A stretch of DNA of 49,054 nucleotides from an uncultured Eubacteriales bacterium (GTDB taxonomy: Bacteria > Bacillota > Clostridia > TANB77 > CAG-508): positions 1 through 49,054 of the forward strand of contig CASEIX010000004.1 of assembly GCA_949288095.1 (NCBI GenBank). Reading direction: 5' to 3'. A model generated the notes under the pieces. The model was given only the letters and a program-made list of their open reading frames with translations. It made no database searches and was not told the origin of the DNA. Each line of letters begins with the position of its first letter. Position 1 is the first letter of the stretch. The position numbers were made by a program, and so were the translations under genes. This document shows, piece by piece, positions 9,014 to 18,090 of the stretch.

Positions 9014-10291
9014 TTAGCCCTCATATACGATTTTTCCATTTACGATTGTGTATTTTACTTTTCCTTTTAGTGTTTTTCCAATAAATGGACTGTTTTTTGA
9101 TTTAGATACTATCATTTCTTTTGTATATACATATTCTTCATTTGGGTCAAATATCGTAATATCTGCCATTTTTCCTGTTTCTATGCTTCCTCTTTCATTG
9201 TCAATATGTAATAATTTTGATGGCGTATATGAAGTAAGTCTTACTAGATTTAGATAATCAATATGTCCTGGTTCTACTAAGTTCATAATTTCAGCTGGAA
9301 GTGCTGTTTCAAATCCAATAATTCCATTTGGTGCTTTTGATAGCTCTACATTTTTTTCTGATTCTGCATGTGGTGCATGGTCTGTAATGATACAATCAAT
9401 GGTTCCTTCTTTTAATCCTTCGATAATCGCTTGTCTATCTTTTTCTTCTCTTAATGGTGGGTTCATTTTGGCATTGGTTCCTGATTTTAATACTTCATCT
9501 ACTGTAAATGTAAAATAGTGTGGACAAGTTTCACAAGTAATTTTAACGCCTCTTTTTTTAGCATCTCTTATCATGTCTTTACTTGTTTTTGTACTAATAT
9601 GACAAATATGTCCTCTGACACCATTTGTTTCTGATATCACAATTTCTCTTGCGGCCATAATTTCTTCTGCTTCTGGTAATACACCTTGTACACCTAATTG
9701 ATCTGCAACAGGTCCTGCATTTATGGCACCTGCTGATACTGATTTTTCTTCACAATGTGATGCTACATATGTTCCTAACTTATCTGCTTCTATCATAGCT
9801 TGTCTCATCATTCTACTATTAACAACTGGCATTCCATCATCAGAAAATGCAATTGCTCCTGCTTTTTTTAATTCTTCAAAATCAACTAATTCTTCTCCTT
9901 TTTCTCCCTTACTGACAGAAGCATATGGTAACACATTACATAGATTGACTCTTTTCGCTTCATTGATAATATATGTTAATGTTTCTACATTGTCTGGTGT
10001 TGGTTTTGTGTTTGGCATAGGGCAAATGGTTGTAAATCCACCAGCAACAGCACTTTTTGAACCAGTTTCGATTGTTTCTTTATGTTCTCCTCCTGGTTCT
10101 CTTAAATGACAATGTACATCTATCATACCAGGTATGATATTTAAATTTGTACAGTCTATTTCTTTATCTGCTGTTTCGCTAATATTTTTTTCAACTTTTG
10201 CAATTTTTCCATCTTCTATTAAAATATCATATTTGTCATCTAGTTTATTTTTATAATCTATCACATGTCCATTTTTTAATAATAGTTTCAT
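9014..10291 (-). CDS. pyrC: Dihydroorotase, class I
   Basis: This zinc enzyme cyclises carbamoyl aspartate to dihydroorotate. The 425-residue amidohydrolase has the metal motif DVHCHLREPG near residue 58, the CHISTK segment, and DHAPH near residue 305, all expected of class I (PyrC/AllB-like) enzymes. It lies between pyrI and the ArsC-like gene in the pyr operon. Allantoinase is the main alternative, but the neighbours decide for dihydroorotase. Confidence 0.96.
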   Translation of the reverse strand: MKLLLKNGHVIDYKNKLDDKYDILIEDGKIAKVEKNISETADKEIDCTNLNIIPGMIDVHCHLREPGGEHKETIETGSKSAVAGGFTTICPMPNTKPTPDNVETLTYIINEAKRVNLCNVLPYASVSKGEKGEELVDFEELKKAGAIAFSDDGMPVVNSRMMRQAMIEADKLGTYVASHCEEKSVSAGAINAGPVADQLGVQGVLPEAEEIMAAREIVISETNGVRGHICHISTKTSKDMIRDAKKRGVKITCETCPHYFTFTVDEVLKSGTNAKMNPPLREEKDRQAIIEGLKEGTIDCIITDHAPHAESEKNVELSKAPNGIIGFETALPAEIMNLVEPGHIDYLNLVRLTSYTPSKLLHIDNERGSIETGKMADITIFDPNEEYVYTKEMIVSKSKNSPFIGKTLKGKVKYTIVNGKIVYEG

Positions 10292-10407
10292 TTACATATC
10301 TTCCTTCCTACTTTAAATTCCTTATATTTGTGATGTTCTACAAAGCTGTCTTTGTCTTAATAAGTTGGTGCGTTAAAATCTTTATTGTTTCTAACACATG
10401 TCTTTCC

Positions 10408-10827
10408 TTATCTATTTACTTGTTCCTCACAATATTTACATCTATATACCACATGTTCTCTATCTGTTAATTCACAAATATGTGGTAATTCTTGTTCGAT
10501 TGATGTAATACATCTTGGATTTTTGCATTTTACAACATTTACTAATTTTTCTGGAAGTTCTGGATGGAATTTTTCTATAATTTTTCCATCTTTTATTTTG
10601 TTTACTGTAATCTTTGGATCTAAATATCCTAATATATCTAAATTGATATCTAAGTTTTCATCGATTTTTATAATGTCTTTTTTTCCTGTTTTATTACTTT
10701 TTGCATTTTTAATTATCGCAACAGATGTATCTAAATCTCCTAAATTTAAGTAATTATATATTTCAAAACTTTTTCCTGGTTCTATATGGTCTATTACATA
10801 TCCATTTTTTATACTATCTATATTCAT
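10408..10827 (-). CDS. pyrI: Aspartate carbamoyltransferase regulatory subunit
   Basis: PyrI binds nucleotide effectors and holds catalytic trimers of PyrB together. The 139-residue protein shows the N-terminal allosteric domain (NGYVIDHI, then LGDLDTSVA) and a C-terminal zinc site made by CKNPRC and CKYCEE. It follows pyrB and precedes pyrC. PyrI implies an allosteric, E. coli-like ATCase rather than the unregulated B. subtilis type. A long palindrome separates it from pyrB. Confidence 0.95.
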   Translation of the reverse strand: MNIDSIKNGYVIDHIEPGKSFEIYNYLNLGDLDTSVAIIKNAKSNKTGKKDIIKIDENLDINLDILGYLDPKITVNKIKDGKIIEKFHPELPEKLVNVVKCKNPRCITSIEQELPHICELTDREHVVYRCKYCEEQVNR

Positions 10828-10855
10828 TTTAAAATTCCTTTCTATCTTATTTTAA

Positions 10856-10978
10856 TTTTGAAAAGAATTAGTATTTGGCTAGGCGTACAAATTTGAAATT
10901 TATGAGGCGTATTCTTATACGTTGACTAAATTTCAAATTTAGTACAATAACGCCAAATGCTGATTATTTTTCAAAATT
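10856..10978. repeat. Long imperfect palindrome A between pyrB and pyrI
   Basis: The two halves pair over about 48 bases each: ATTTTGAAAA..TTTGGC on the left matches GCCAAAT..TTTTCAAAAT on the right, and AAATTTGAAATTTA matches TAAATTTCAAATTT. The loop is about 24 bases with a GCGTAT/ATACG mini-stem. It overlaps the last codons of pyrB. It could be a folded RNA between two cistrons or a small mobile palindrome; no protein is encoded. Confidence 0.7.
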
Positions 10979-11881
10979 TAGTAATTTTAATATTAATGCC
11001 ATTCTGATAAACTTACCATATTTTGCTTGTTTAAAATAGCATGCTCTTGGATCATCATCCACTTCTACTGCTATTTCATTGACTCTTGGTAATGGGTGCA
11101 TAATACATAAATCTTTTTTGGCATTTTCTAATTTTTCTTGATTTAAGATATAATAATCTTTTAATCTGATATAATCATCTTCATTGAAAAATCTTTCTTG
11201 TTGTACTCTTGTCATATACAAAATATCTAACTCTGACATATATTCTTCCATATTATTTGTTTCTACATATTTCATATGATTTTTTTCTAACACATCTGTC
11301 TTTACATAATCTGGTAATTTTAGTTCATCTGGTGAAATTAATACGATTTTAATATTGCTATATCTTGACATAGCTGTAATTAAAGAATGAACAGTTCTTC
11401 CGAATTTTAAATCACCACAGATACCTATTGTTAAATCAGATAATCTGTGTTTCTCACAATGAATCGTTAATAAATCAGTTAATGTTTGTGTTGGATGGCA
11501 ATGACCTCCATCACCTGCATTAATAATTGGTACTTCTGCTTTCATAGAAGCAACGTATGGGGCACCTTCTTTTGGATGTCTCATAGCGATAATATCTGCA
11601 TATCCTCCTACCATTCTAACAGTATCTTCAACAGTTTCTCCTTTTGAAGCAGAACTTGTATTAGCAGAAGAAAATCCTAATACATTTCCTCCTAAATCTA
11701 ACATAGCAGCTTCAAAGCTTAATCTGGTTCTTGTACTTGGTTCATAAAATAAAGTTGCTAATTTTTTTCCTTCGCATTTTTTGGCATATTTTTCTTTGTT
11801 AGCCATAATATCTTTTGCTACATTTATAAGTTCGTCAATCTCTTCTACTGATAAATCTTTGATATCAATTAAATGTTTCAT
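10964..11881 (-). CDS. pyrB: Aspartate carbamoyltransferase catalytic subunit
   Basis: It condenses carbamoyl phosphate with aspartate, the committed pyrimidine step. The 305 residues contain [13 protein letters not shown] (carbamoyl-phosphate loop), MRHPKEG, and [14 protein letters not shown] plus [10 protein letters not shown]. An AGGAGG site precedes the ATG at 11881. A strong promoter at 11911-11939 makes it the first gene of the minus-strand pyr operon. I saw no obvious PyrR attenuator. Confidence 0.97.
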   Translation of the reverse strand: MKHLIDIKDLSVEEIDELINVAKDIMANKEKYAKKCEGKKLATLFYEPSTRTRLSFEAAMLDLGGNVLGFSSANTSSASKGETVEDTVRMVGGYADIIAMRHPKEGAPYVASMKAEVPIINAGDGGHCHPTQTLTDLLTIHCEKHRLSDLTIGICGDLKFGRTVHSLITAMSRYSNIKIVLISPDELKLPDYVKTDVLEKNHMKYVETNNMEEYMSELDILYMTRVQQERFFNEDDYIRLKDYYILNQEKLENAKKDLCIMHPLPRVNEIAVEVDDDPRACYFKQAKYGKFIRMALILKLLNFEK

Positions 11882-11910
11882 GTTTTCCTCCTTTAATTTA
11901 ATCTCTTAAT

Positions 11911-11939
11911 ACTATACAAAAAAATCCCTTAAAAGTCAA
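11911..11939 (-). promoter_or_regulatory. Promoter of the pyr operon
   Basis: TTGACT (11939-11934) and TATAGT (11916-11911) are 17 bases apart on the minus strand, about 30 bases upstream of the pyrB start. The short leader leaves no room for an RNA attenuator. Confidence 0.75.
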
Positions 11940-12002
11940 GAATAAACGCTTTTTAAGTTTTATATTTTGACAAATAAAAAAAAGAACTAAAACATGAGTC
12001 CA

Positions 12003-12036
12003 AAAAGCAAAAATCCAGCTCTTGCCAAGAGTTGGA
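12003..12036 (-). terminator. Terminator of the small membrane-protein gene
   Basis: On the minus strand ATCCAACTCTT and AAGAGCTGGAT form a stem with a GGC loop, followed by TTTTGCTTTTT. It starts just after the stop codon of the 61-residue gene. Confidence 0.8.
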
Positions 12037-12048
12037 TTCCTGCTTGTC

Positions 12049-12234
12049 TCAACTCCATAAAAACAGGAGTGAGGCAACCAGCATTAATATGCTTATGGTT
12101 ATAAATATTACCTTTTTGGGGCCCTTTTTCATGCCCCTACATCCATTAACCCATGATTCTATCCCTAAGTATAGAATCATGAGGAAGAATACAACGCAAA
12201 TAACTCCCGTTGTATTCCTGAGGAATTCCTTCAT
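12049..12234 (-). CDS. Small two-helix membrane protein
   Basis: A 61-residue open frame begins MKEFLRNTTGV and holds two hydrophobic helices (about residues 10-28 and 42-60) joined by a short basic loop with GMKKGPKK. AGAAAGGAC sits five bases before the ATG. A GCCACGA/TCGTGGC hairpin stands directly upstream of the ribosome site and a clean terminator follows, so the gene forms a tidy unit. Its base composition is less AT-rich than its neighbours and it uses codons such as GCC, CTG and GGG, suggesting recent acquisition. I do not recognise the family; a phage or toxin-like peptide is only a guess. Confidence 0.6.
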   Translation of the reverse strand: MKEFLRNTTGVICVVFFLMILYLGIESWVNGCRGMKKGPKKVIFITISILMLVASLLFLWS

Positions 12235-12248
12235 GTTTTGTCCTTTCT

Positions 12249-12275
12249 GCCACGATACTCTACTCTCGTGGCTGA
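12249..12275 (-). promoter_or_regulatory. Leader hairpin before the small membrane-protein gene
   Basis: GCCACGA and TCGTGGC pair around a loop of about ten bases, ending just upstream of the AGAAAGGAC ribosome site. It could modulate translation or mark the end of an inserted segment. Confidence 0.45.
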
Positions 12276-12343
12276 ATCTACTTTAGGTACATCTTCATTA
12301 TATCAAAATTCTAGCTAGAAATCAATTTTTCCAGCTTTACCAA

Positions 12344-12372
12344 TTGACTTATGCCGCTTTTTATATTATGAT
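12344..12372 (+). promoter_or_regulatory. Promoter of the pyrE-type gene
   Basis: TTGACT (12344-12349) and TATGAT (12367-12372) have a 17-base spacer and end about 30 bases before the start codon. Confidence 0.7.
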
Positions 12373-12402
12373 ATCTTTAATAAATTTAAGGAGGAATTTT
12401 TT

Positions 12403-13260
12403 ATGTCTGAAATTATGTCATATTTATTTGAAACAAAAGCTGTAAGATTTTGCGAAGAAAACAAACCCTTTTGGTATACATCTGGTAAAATCGGTCCATA
12501 TTTTATCAATACACATTTTGTTTATGGAAGTGAAAAAGATGCAAGTGAACTATTAGCTTTTATTGATGAGTGTTTAAAAGATAAAGCAAGCTTACCAGAA
12601 AAAGTATTTCAAAAAGTGTTAAATCAATACAACGAGAATGAAATTTATCATAATGTTATTGATACAATGAAAGACTATATTACAAAAAATATACATGTAG
12701 AAGAAATAGATTATATCTCTGGTGGCGAAAGAAGAGATTGGTTTTTCTCAAATATGATTGCTTATCTTTTAGACAAGCCTCATATTTCTATTTATAAAGA
12801 TTTATCAAGTGTTGTGAGTGACAGTAAATTCGAAAAGTCAGAAACTGTAACCAACCTTGAGGGCAAAAAAGTATTACATATTGCTGATTTAGTAACCGTC
12901 GCTTCTAGTTATATGAGAGCTTGGATACCTGCTATTAAAAATATTGGAGGACAAATGTGTTGGTCTTGTGTTGTTGTTGACCGTATGCAAGGTGGAAAAG
13001 AGAAAATTGAAGCACAAGGTGTAAAAGCTTTTTCTTTAGTTAATGTTGATCATACATTATTTGAAACAGCTTATAAAAATAAGATTATTAATGAAAATCA
13101 ATTAGAAATGCTAGAAAAATTCTTTGAAAATCCTGATGAAACGATGAAACAATTTTTAATTAAACATCCTGATTTCTTAGAAAATGCATTACATGCTGAT
13201 GAAAAAACAGCTAAAAGAGCCAAACTTTTAGTTGATGGGAATTTATATGGGCTTAACTAA
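12403..13260 (+). CDS. pyrE: Orotate phosphoribosyltransferase (long form)
   Basis: The protein should join orotate and PRPP to give orotidine monophosphate, the one step missing from the neighbouring operon. At 285 residues it is longer than ordinary PyrE (about 210). FWYTSGKIGPYFINTH, ISGGERRDWFFS, a PRPP-type strand in VLHIADLVTVASSYM and VDRMQGGKEKIEAQGV resemble the orotate PRTase fold, but the second Asp and the Gly of the usual DD-x-x-T-x-G loop are changed. An AAGGAGGAATT leader sets the ATG at 12403. It is divergent from the pyr operon and has its own promoter. Confidence 0.78.
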   Translation: MSEIMSYLFETKAVRFCEENKPFWYTSGKIGPYFINTHFVYGSEKDASELLAFIDECLKDKASLPEKVFQKVLNQYNENEIYHNVIDTMKDYITKNIHVEEIDYISGGERRDWFFSNMIAYLLDKPHISIYKDLSSVVSDSKFEKSETVTNLEGKKVLHIADLVTVASSYMRAWIPAIKNIGGQMCWSCVVVDRMQGGKEKIEAQGVKAFSLVNVDHTLFETAYKNKIINENQLEMLEKFFENPDETMKQFLIKHPDFLENALHADEKTAKRAKLLVDGNLYGLN

Positions 13261-13308
13261 TAAGCCCATTTTATTCAAAAAATAGTTGCAATAAACATTG
13301 CAACTATT
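13246..13308. terminator. Two hairpins between pyrE and rubredoxin
   Basis: GGGCTTA/TAAGCCC overlaps the pyrE stop codon, and AATAGTTGCAAT/ATTGCAACTATT follows at 13281-13308. The second has TTTTTTG on the minus strand, suited to end the rubredoxin transcript. Confidence 0.7.
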
Positions 13309-13441
13309 CTTCTACTTTTTCAAACATATCTTTTCCAACTCCACATAAAGGACAAACCCAATCCTCTGGTAAATCTTCAAATTTTACTCCTTCTGCATCA
13401 TCATCGTAAATATATCCACATGCCATACATCTATATTTCAT
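13304..13441 (-). CDS. Rubredoxin
   Basis: A 45-residue iron protein for one-electron transfer in anaerobes, often in oxygen or peroxide defence. Both metal knuckles are present: C-M-A-C-G-Y near residue 5 and C-P-L-C-G near residue 33, with the usual YDDDAEG and DLPEDWVCP between. The ATG at 13441 is preceded by GGAGGTGATAGTA; an upstream ATG at 13489 is not family-like and has no comparable site. It is slightly shorter than typical 52-54-residue rubredoxins. Confidence 0.95.
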   Translation of the reverse strand: MKYRCMACGYIYDDDAEGVKFEDLPEDWVCPLCGVGKDMFEKVEE

Positions 13442-13511
13442 TACTATCACCTCCATATTTACATCAGCATTATACCAACTAAATAGCAATTCGTAAATAC
13501 TTTTTTTTAAT

Positions 13512-14798
13512 TTATTTGATTTTCTTATCCACTTTTTCCTTTTTTATTCTATAAATTACAAATCCTATAATAATTATAGAAAAAATAATATAAATAATAA
13601 CAAACCATAAATTCTCTTCTATATTTTCAATGATGTTATTATTACTTGAGTTTTGCTCTTCTTCTCCTTCTTCTTGTTTTTCTAAGATGGTATTTAATTT
13701 TTGAATATTTATTTTTTCTTCTTCATCTGCTATTTTTTGTTCTTCTTCATTTCTTCTATAAACATTTACTGCATATTGTTTTATCGTATATCCATTTTCA
13801 GCTACCACTTGAATATTTACTGTATTATTTCCATATTGTAAATTTTCCCCACCTGTTACTTCTACTTTTGCATTTTGTCTTTCTGGTATTGCTAAAATAT
13901 TTAGATTCTCAGTTGTATTAGAAACGATAGCATGATACTGATATATATTATTTGCAAATTCTGGCTCTATTGTTACATTTTCAATTGCTAATATTTCCAA
14001 ATTAGCATTTGCCTTTTCTAAATCTTTTGTTTTCGTAACAGAAATGGTATATTGTGTTTTACTTGTTTTATCTGGTGAAATAACTTCTATTACAATGATA
14101 TTTAATCCTTCTTTAAAATTAGTATTTCCCATAATCGTTACATTCGCATTTGTATTTTCTGGAATGGCTGTTACTTCTAAAGCTGATAACTCTTCTGTTA
14201 AAAAATAATATTCTGTTATATCTGGCGAAAATACAGGTGTGATTCCCTCATGATTTAATCGTAAATTTTTTAGTTTAGAATTGTTACTTGTCACTTCACT
14301 TTCTTCTGAAATTTCAATTGTCTCTGTTTGTTCTTGTTCATTTGCTATGATTTCAATTCCATCTGTAAGACTTTGTAGTTGAATACCTTCAGCATTATAG
14401 AATTCTCCTTGAATAGCAATATACTCTGTTCCAATTTCTTTTGCTTTAAATGTGTATTTTACCAATTCGCAATTTTGCTTTGGATGTTCTCCTCCTGTTT
14501 CATCATACCAAACCGTTATAATTTTACTACCAACTACATTCGTATTTTCTGGTCCTGAAACATATTCTAATAATTCATTATTAAAATATATCTGAATATC
14601 AAATGCTGCTACATCAATATTTGCTAAATTGATTGTAAAACTAAATTCTTCTCCATTTTTTATTTCTGCATTAGACACATCCAAATATATACTGTCTTGA
14701 TTTTCATTTTGCATGGCAAAACTTTTTATACAAATTCCTAAAAAAATTAGTAAGAATACCAAACAAAAAATAATTTTTTTCAAAATGTTCCTCCTCAT
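13512..14798 (-). CDS. Membrane-anchored cohesin protein with cadherin-like domains
   Basis: The 428-residue surface protein has a signal peptide (1-28), a cohesin-like beta sandwich (about 35-150; note [17 protein letters not shown] and VWYDETGG), two cadherin-like beta-sandwich domains (about 170-255 and 262-345; LKNLRLN.., then LEILAIEN..), a Glu-rich spacer, one membrane helix (about 395-420) and a basic tail. Cohesin domains bind dockerins; the neighbouring autolysin ends in a dockerin. I infer that this protein tethers it to the membrane. It follows palindrome B. Confidence 0.75.
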   Translation of the reverse strand: MRRNILKKIIFCLVFLLIFLGICIKSFAMQNENQDSIYLDVSNAEIKNGEEFSFTINLANIDVAAFDIQIYFNNELLEYVSGPENTNVVGSKIITVWYDETGGEHPKQNCELVKYTFKAKEIGTEYIAIQGEFYNAEGIQLQSLTDGIEIIANEQEQTETIEISEESEVTSNNSKLKNLRLNHEGITPVFSPDITEYYFLTEELSALEVTAIPENTNANVTIMGNTNFKEGLNIIVIEVISPDKTSKTQYTISVTKTKDLEKANANLEILAIENVTIEPEFANNIYQYHAIVSNTTENLNILAIPERQNAKVEVTGGENLQYGNNTVNIQVVAENGYTIKQYAVNVYRRNEEEQKIADEEEKINIQKLNTILEKQEEGEEEQNSSNNNIIENIEENLWFVIIYIIFSIIIIGFVIYRIKKEKVDKKIK

Positions 14799-14813
14799 AA
14801 TTCTTTTTTAGTT

Positions 14814-15016
14814 GTTTTTCCATGAATGGTTTTACTATTATTTTTGAATTCATCGACGAATGTGCCGTGAAATAGATGTATAAATTTTTAGTTTTAAATA
14901 AATGAGGAAGCGCGAGTAGCGAGAGGCTCATTTATTTAAAACATAGAATTTATAATCTATGTAGCAAGCCGAGGAGATAATGAAAAAATAATAGTAAAAC
15001 CATTCATGAAAAAACA
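14814..15016. repeat. Long imperfect palindrome B between surface-protein genes
   Basis: The outer arms pair over about 30 bases: TTTTTCCATGAATGGTTTTA and ACTATTATTTTT on the left against AAAAATAATAGT and AAAACCATTCATGAAAAA on the right. An inner hairpin pairs TTTTAAATAAATGAG with CTCATTTATTTAAAA around a GC-rich loop (GCGCGAGTAGCGAG). The element fills nearly the whole gap between the autolysin and cohesin genes. Its architecture is like that at 10856-10978 and 44800-44940. Confidence 0.7.
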
Positions 15017-15048
15017 AAAATAAATCTTTTAATCGTCATTTCCTAAAA

Positions 15049-17325
15049 TCATTGTACAATCTGTTTCAATCCCAATATATGTCTTTGAATTAGCAATAAA
15101 TCTACTGATGTTGGTTTTTTTCCATTTTTGTTAATATTCCCTGCTTTTTGAGATAAGAAATCTAATTCTTCTATTTCTAATATATGTCTTTGTAATTTCA
15201 ATAAGTCCACACTATTGATTTTCCCATTTCCATCCACATCTCCATAAATAATGATTTCATATTCTGCTACCAATGTTTGTACATCTGTATTCATAAAAAT
15301 TTGAACTTTTGAACCAGTTCCTACCAAGTCTTGACTTTGTAATAAAATTCCTACTTTATTTACAATTTGCACCTGATATTTTTCACTCACAAAAATATTT
15401 TCTAATAATTTTTCTACTGTTCTATTTTCTTCTTCAATACCACTCATTTCATTCCCATTCACTTGTATATTTCCACTAAAACTTAACTCCTCTTCTGCAA
15501 TCTTTTCTATGACCTGTACCTGTATTGACTGGTTAATGTCCTCATCTTCTTCTGAAAAAACTTGTATATTCGTATTTCCTGTTTGAATTCCTGTAATAAT
15601 TCCTGCATCATTAACTGTTGCCACATTCATATTTTCAGATACATATTGCACTACTTTATTATTGGCATCATCTGGTTCAATATTAGCAAGAATTTGATAT
15701 TGTCCCCCTTCTTGTAAAGTAATGGCTTCCACATTCACTTCTATTCCTGTCACTTTACTATATACTTCTATATCGATACTTGCTTGTACACCATTTGAAA
15801 TGGCTCGTACAATAATTGTCGCTTTTCCAGAAGATACACCATACAAATTCCCATTGCTATCTACTTTTACAATTTTTTCATTACTAGAAATATATTCTAC
15901 TCTTTGGTCTTCTGCCTCTTTTGGATAAATTTCTATATTTAATTTACTAATTTCATTTTTTTGAATAATAGGATTGTTTAATGACACTTTTATTTCTTCT
16001 ACTTCAATTTCTGGTAATTCTTCTACATATTTTTGAAATACATATCCTACAATTCCATTTTCTAAAATGACTCTATCCCATAATTCTCCACTTTGCTTTC
16101 CTTTTGCAATTCTTGTCATCGTTTCATTTTTAGAAACACTTGTTATTTTTTCATAACTTGTACTTGGACCACTTCTAATATTTAAAGTAGTTTCTACGTT
16201 CGCATATACTTTTGTATTATCTTCCACATAGTCTGATGGATTAATGGCTGGACTTTCTTCTTGTATTTCAGGCATATGATTATATACCGGAATCACAAAA
16301 TTGATATTCAAATCTAATAAATTACTATTGGCATATCCTTTATAGATAATATTGGATTCACTATATGGAGCTAATACATTTGTCATATATTGATGCCAAA
16401 ATAATTCTCCATTATTTGTATCATGCACGTGAAATTTTTGTAAATAGATTGTGTTTTGTCCAATATTAATATAACTAGAACCAATAAAAATTCCACCACC
16501 AGTAATCGCTCTTTCTTTGGTATTCCAAGGAATCAAATATTTCGTTTTGGTCGCTTCACTTGCTCCTTTTCCATCTCTTGCATATTTCAATCCATTAATG
16601 ATGGCTCCCATCGGTTCTGACGAACTAGTAGCACCTATGTTGTAAAAATTATATAATCCTTCATATCCTGTTACTTTTCCACTAATGGAACTGTGAGATA
16701 AAAATGGTCCTACTTCTTGTTTAATTCTAGAAGCCAAATGATAAGAACTCACCTTTGATTGAATACCTGCATTATATATTAAATCTGAATATTTTTTATT
16801 CATGGTTACTGTACTTCCACTTGAAGTTAAGTAACTAACAATTTGATTGTAAAATTCTGTACCATATAATATTTTTTCAATCCCATCTACTGAATTACTA
16901 CTACTATTAAAAGATAGTTCTTCAAATTGAAAAATTCTTACTTCATTTAAAAAATTTCGTGGATCCATGGTATATAACAATGCTTGTTTTGAACAGTCTA
17001 CCCAACCTGCATCTACCTCTACATTGTATTCTCCTGGTTTCGTATTTTTCCATCTGTCGTTATAAGATTTTGGTACTAAATTTTTTCCAAATATATTTTC
17101 ATTTTGAATCACATAATCCCAATCTAAATTTGTATACAAAGCGGTAAATGTCCAATTGGGATGATTCTTTTTTAACTCTTCTAAATATGGCTGATAACTT
17201 TCAGGAAAGTTTTCAATTCCATCTATTATATTCACTGCTTGTACATCTTTTTTAGGAAATAGATATATAGCTAATAAAATAATCAAAATTACATACAATC
17301 CATATCGTATTTTTTCTTTTAACAT
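15049..17325 (-). CDS. Dockerin-bearing N-acetylglucosaminidase (autolysin)
   Basis: A 758-residue exported peptidoglycan hydrolase. Order: signal/membrane helix (1-30), glucosaminidase domain (about 36-350; catalytic-region motifs SRIKQEVGPF and YNFYNIGA), bacterial SH3 domain (about 368-435; LNIRSGPSTSYEKI), two BIG2-type Ig domains (about 450-600; ISSNEKIVKVDSNG and YVSENMNVATVND), a linker domain and a C-terminal type I dockerin (692-758) with GDVDGNGKINSVDLLKLQRH and GNINKNGKKPTSVDLLLIQRH. The second calcium loop is less canonical. It lies between a sortase and a cohesin gene, so it is probably held on the cell surface by cohesin-dockerin binding. Confidence 0.88.
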   Translation of the reverse strand: MLKEKIRYGLYVILIILLAIYLFPKKDVQAVNIIDGIENFPESYQPYLEELKKNHPNWTFTALYTNLDWDYVIQNENIFGKNLVPKSYNDRWKNTKPGEYNVEVDAGWVDCSKQALLYTMDPRNFLNEVRIFQFEELSFNSSSNSVDGIEKILYGTEFYNQIVSYLTSSGSTVTMNKKYSDLIYNAGIQSKVSSYHLASRIKQEVGPFLSHSSISGKVTGYEGLYNFYNIGATSSSEPMGAIINGLKYARDGKGASEATKTKYLIPWNTKERAITGGGIFIGSSYINIGQNTIYLQKFHVHDTNNGELFWHQYMTNVLAPYSESNIIYKGYANSNLLDLNINFVIPVYNHMPEIQEESPAINPSDYVEDNTKVYANVETTLNIRSGPSTSYEKITSVSKNETMTRIAKGKQSGELWDRVILENGIVGYVFQKYVEELPEIEVEEIKVSLNNPIIQKNEISKLNIEIYPKEAEDQRVEYISSNEKIVKVDSNGNLYGVSSGKATIIVRAISNGVQASIDIEVYSKVTGIEVNVEAITLQEGGQYQILANIEPDDANNKVVQYVSENMNVATVNDAGIITGIQTGNTNIQVFSEEDEDINQSIQVQVIEKIAEEELSFSGNIQVNGNEMSGIEEENRTVEKLLENIFVSEKYQVQIVNKVGILLQSQDLVGTGSKVQIFMNTDVQTLVAEYEIIIYGDVDGNGKINSVDLLKLQRHILEIEELDFLSQKAGNINKNGKKPTSVDLLLIQRHILGLKQIVQ

Positions 17326-17421
17326 ATATGCTCCTTTGCAAATTTGTTATGTAGTTTAAAATATAGAAAGTAAATATATAATTATTTATCTTTATACATT
17401 TACTTTCTACATTTTCTATTT

Positions 17422-18078
17422 TTATATCTTTACTGCTTTTACAATGATTCTTTTAGAAGAATCTGTTGTGCAGGTAATTAAAGTTACTTCTATTCTTCCA
17501 TCTGTTTTTTGTGATAAACATTGTGTTTCATCTGGTTCTACTGTTTCTACTAAATATATTTGATAAATTCCTTTATTATTATTTGTATCTATTAATGTGA
17601 AAGTATCACTAACATCTAATTTCTTTAAATCATGAAACATATTTTTTGTTACATAATTGTGTCCTGCTATACAAAAATTTCCTACTTCATTAGGATTACC
17701 TCCATAAAACTTTGTAACAGATACCCCTAATGCTTGATTGCTATATTCAGCAATCACATAAGTTTCTAGATTTATTTTTGGTATTTCTAATTTGGCAATG
17801 ACTGGATATCCTTTATAGGTTGTTAACATACTTTCTTCTGTCTGATTAGCTGTTGTATCTTGTGTCGGATTTTCATTATTCGAAATTTTATTTTCATTTT
17901 GTATTTCATTCTTTGTGTTTACATTTTCTGTACTTGTTAAATTAGTTTTTCCTTGTTTATCTACTTTTCCAGTTTCTCTGATTGCTATCCATTGATTAAC
18001 CAATACACAAATAAACAGGAATATGGTTATTACAAAACCAATGAAAATTATCTGATGTTTTCTATCTTTCGTTTTCAA
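17422..18078 (-). CDS. Sortase (class D-like)
   Basis: A 218-residue membrane transpeptidase that links LPXTG proteins to the wall. It has an N-terminal membrane helix (about 10-30), an Asn/Thr-rich stalk (to about residue 75), and a sortase barrel with the catalytic His in AGHNYV, Cys in TLITCT and Arg in SSKRIIV. Its likely substrate is the LPKTG protein encoded immediately upstream, 12 bases away. Class assignment is by general resemblance only. Confidence 0.9.
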   Translation of the reverse strand: MKTKDRKHQIIFIGFVITIFLFICVLVNQWIAIRETGKVDKQGKTNLTSTENVNTKNEIQNENKISNNENPTQDTTANQTEESMLTTYKGYPVIAKLEIPKINLETYVIAEYSNQALGVSVTKFYGGNPNEVGNFCIAGHNYVTKNMFHDLKKLDVSDTFTLIDTNNNKGIYQIYLVETVEPDETQCLSQKTDGRIEVTLITCTTDSSKRIIVKAVKI

Positions 18079-18090
18079 GTGATAATCCTT

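Noticed and set aside
10292..10407. Possible small gene between pyrC and pyrI
   Set aside because: No open frame with a ribosome site; an AAAGACAGCTTTG mini-hairpin is too weak to call.
11882..11910. PyrR-type attenuator before pyrB
   Set aside because: The leader between the promoter and pyrB is only about 30 bases, too short for the anti-antiterminator structures.
14704..14931. 75-codon minus-strand frame reading through palindrome B
   Set aside because: It lies across the inverted repeat and overlaps the start of the cohesin gene in another frame; it has no family resemblance and the palindrome explains the open frame.
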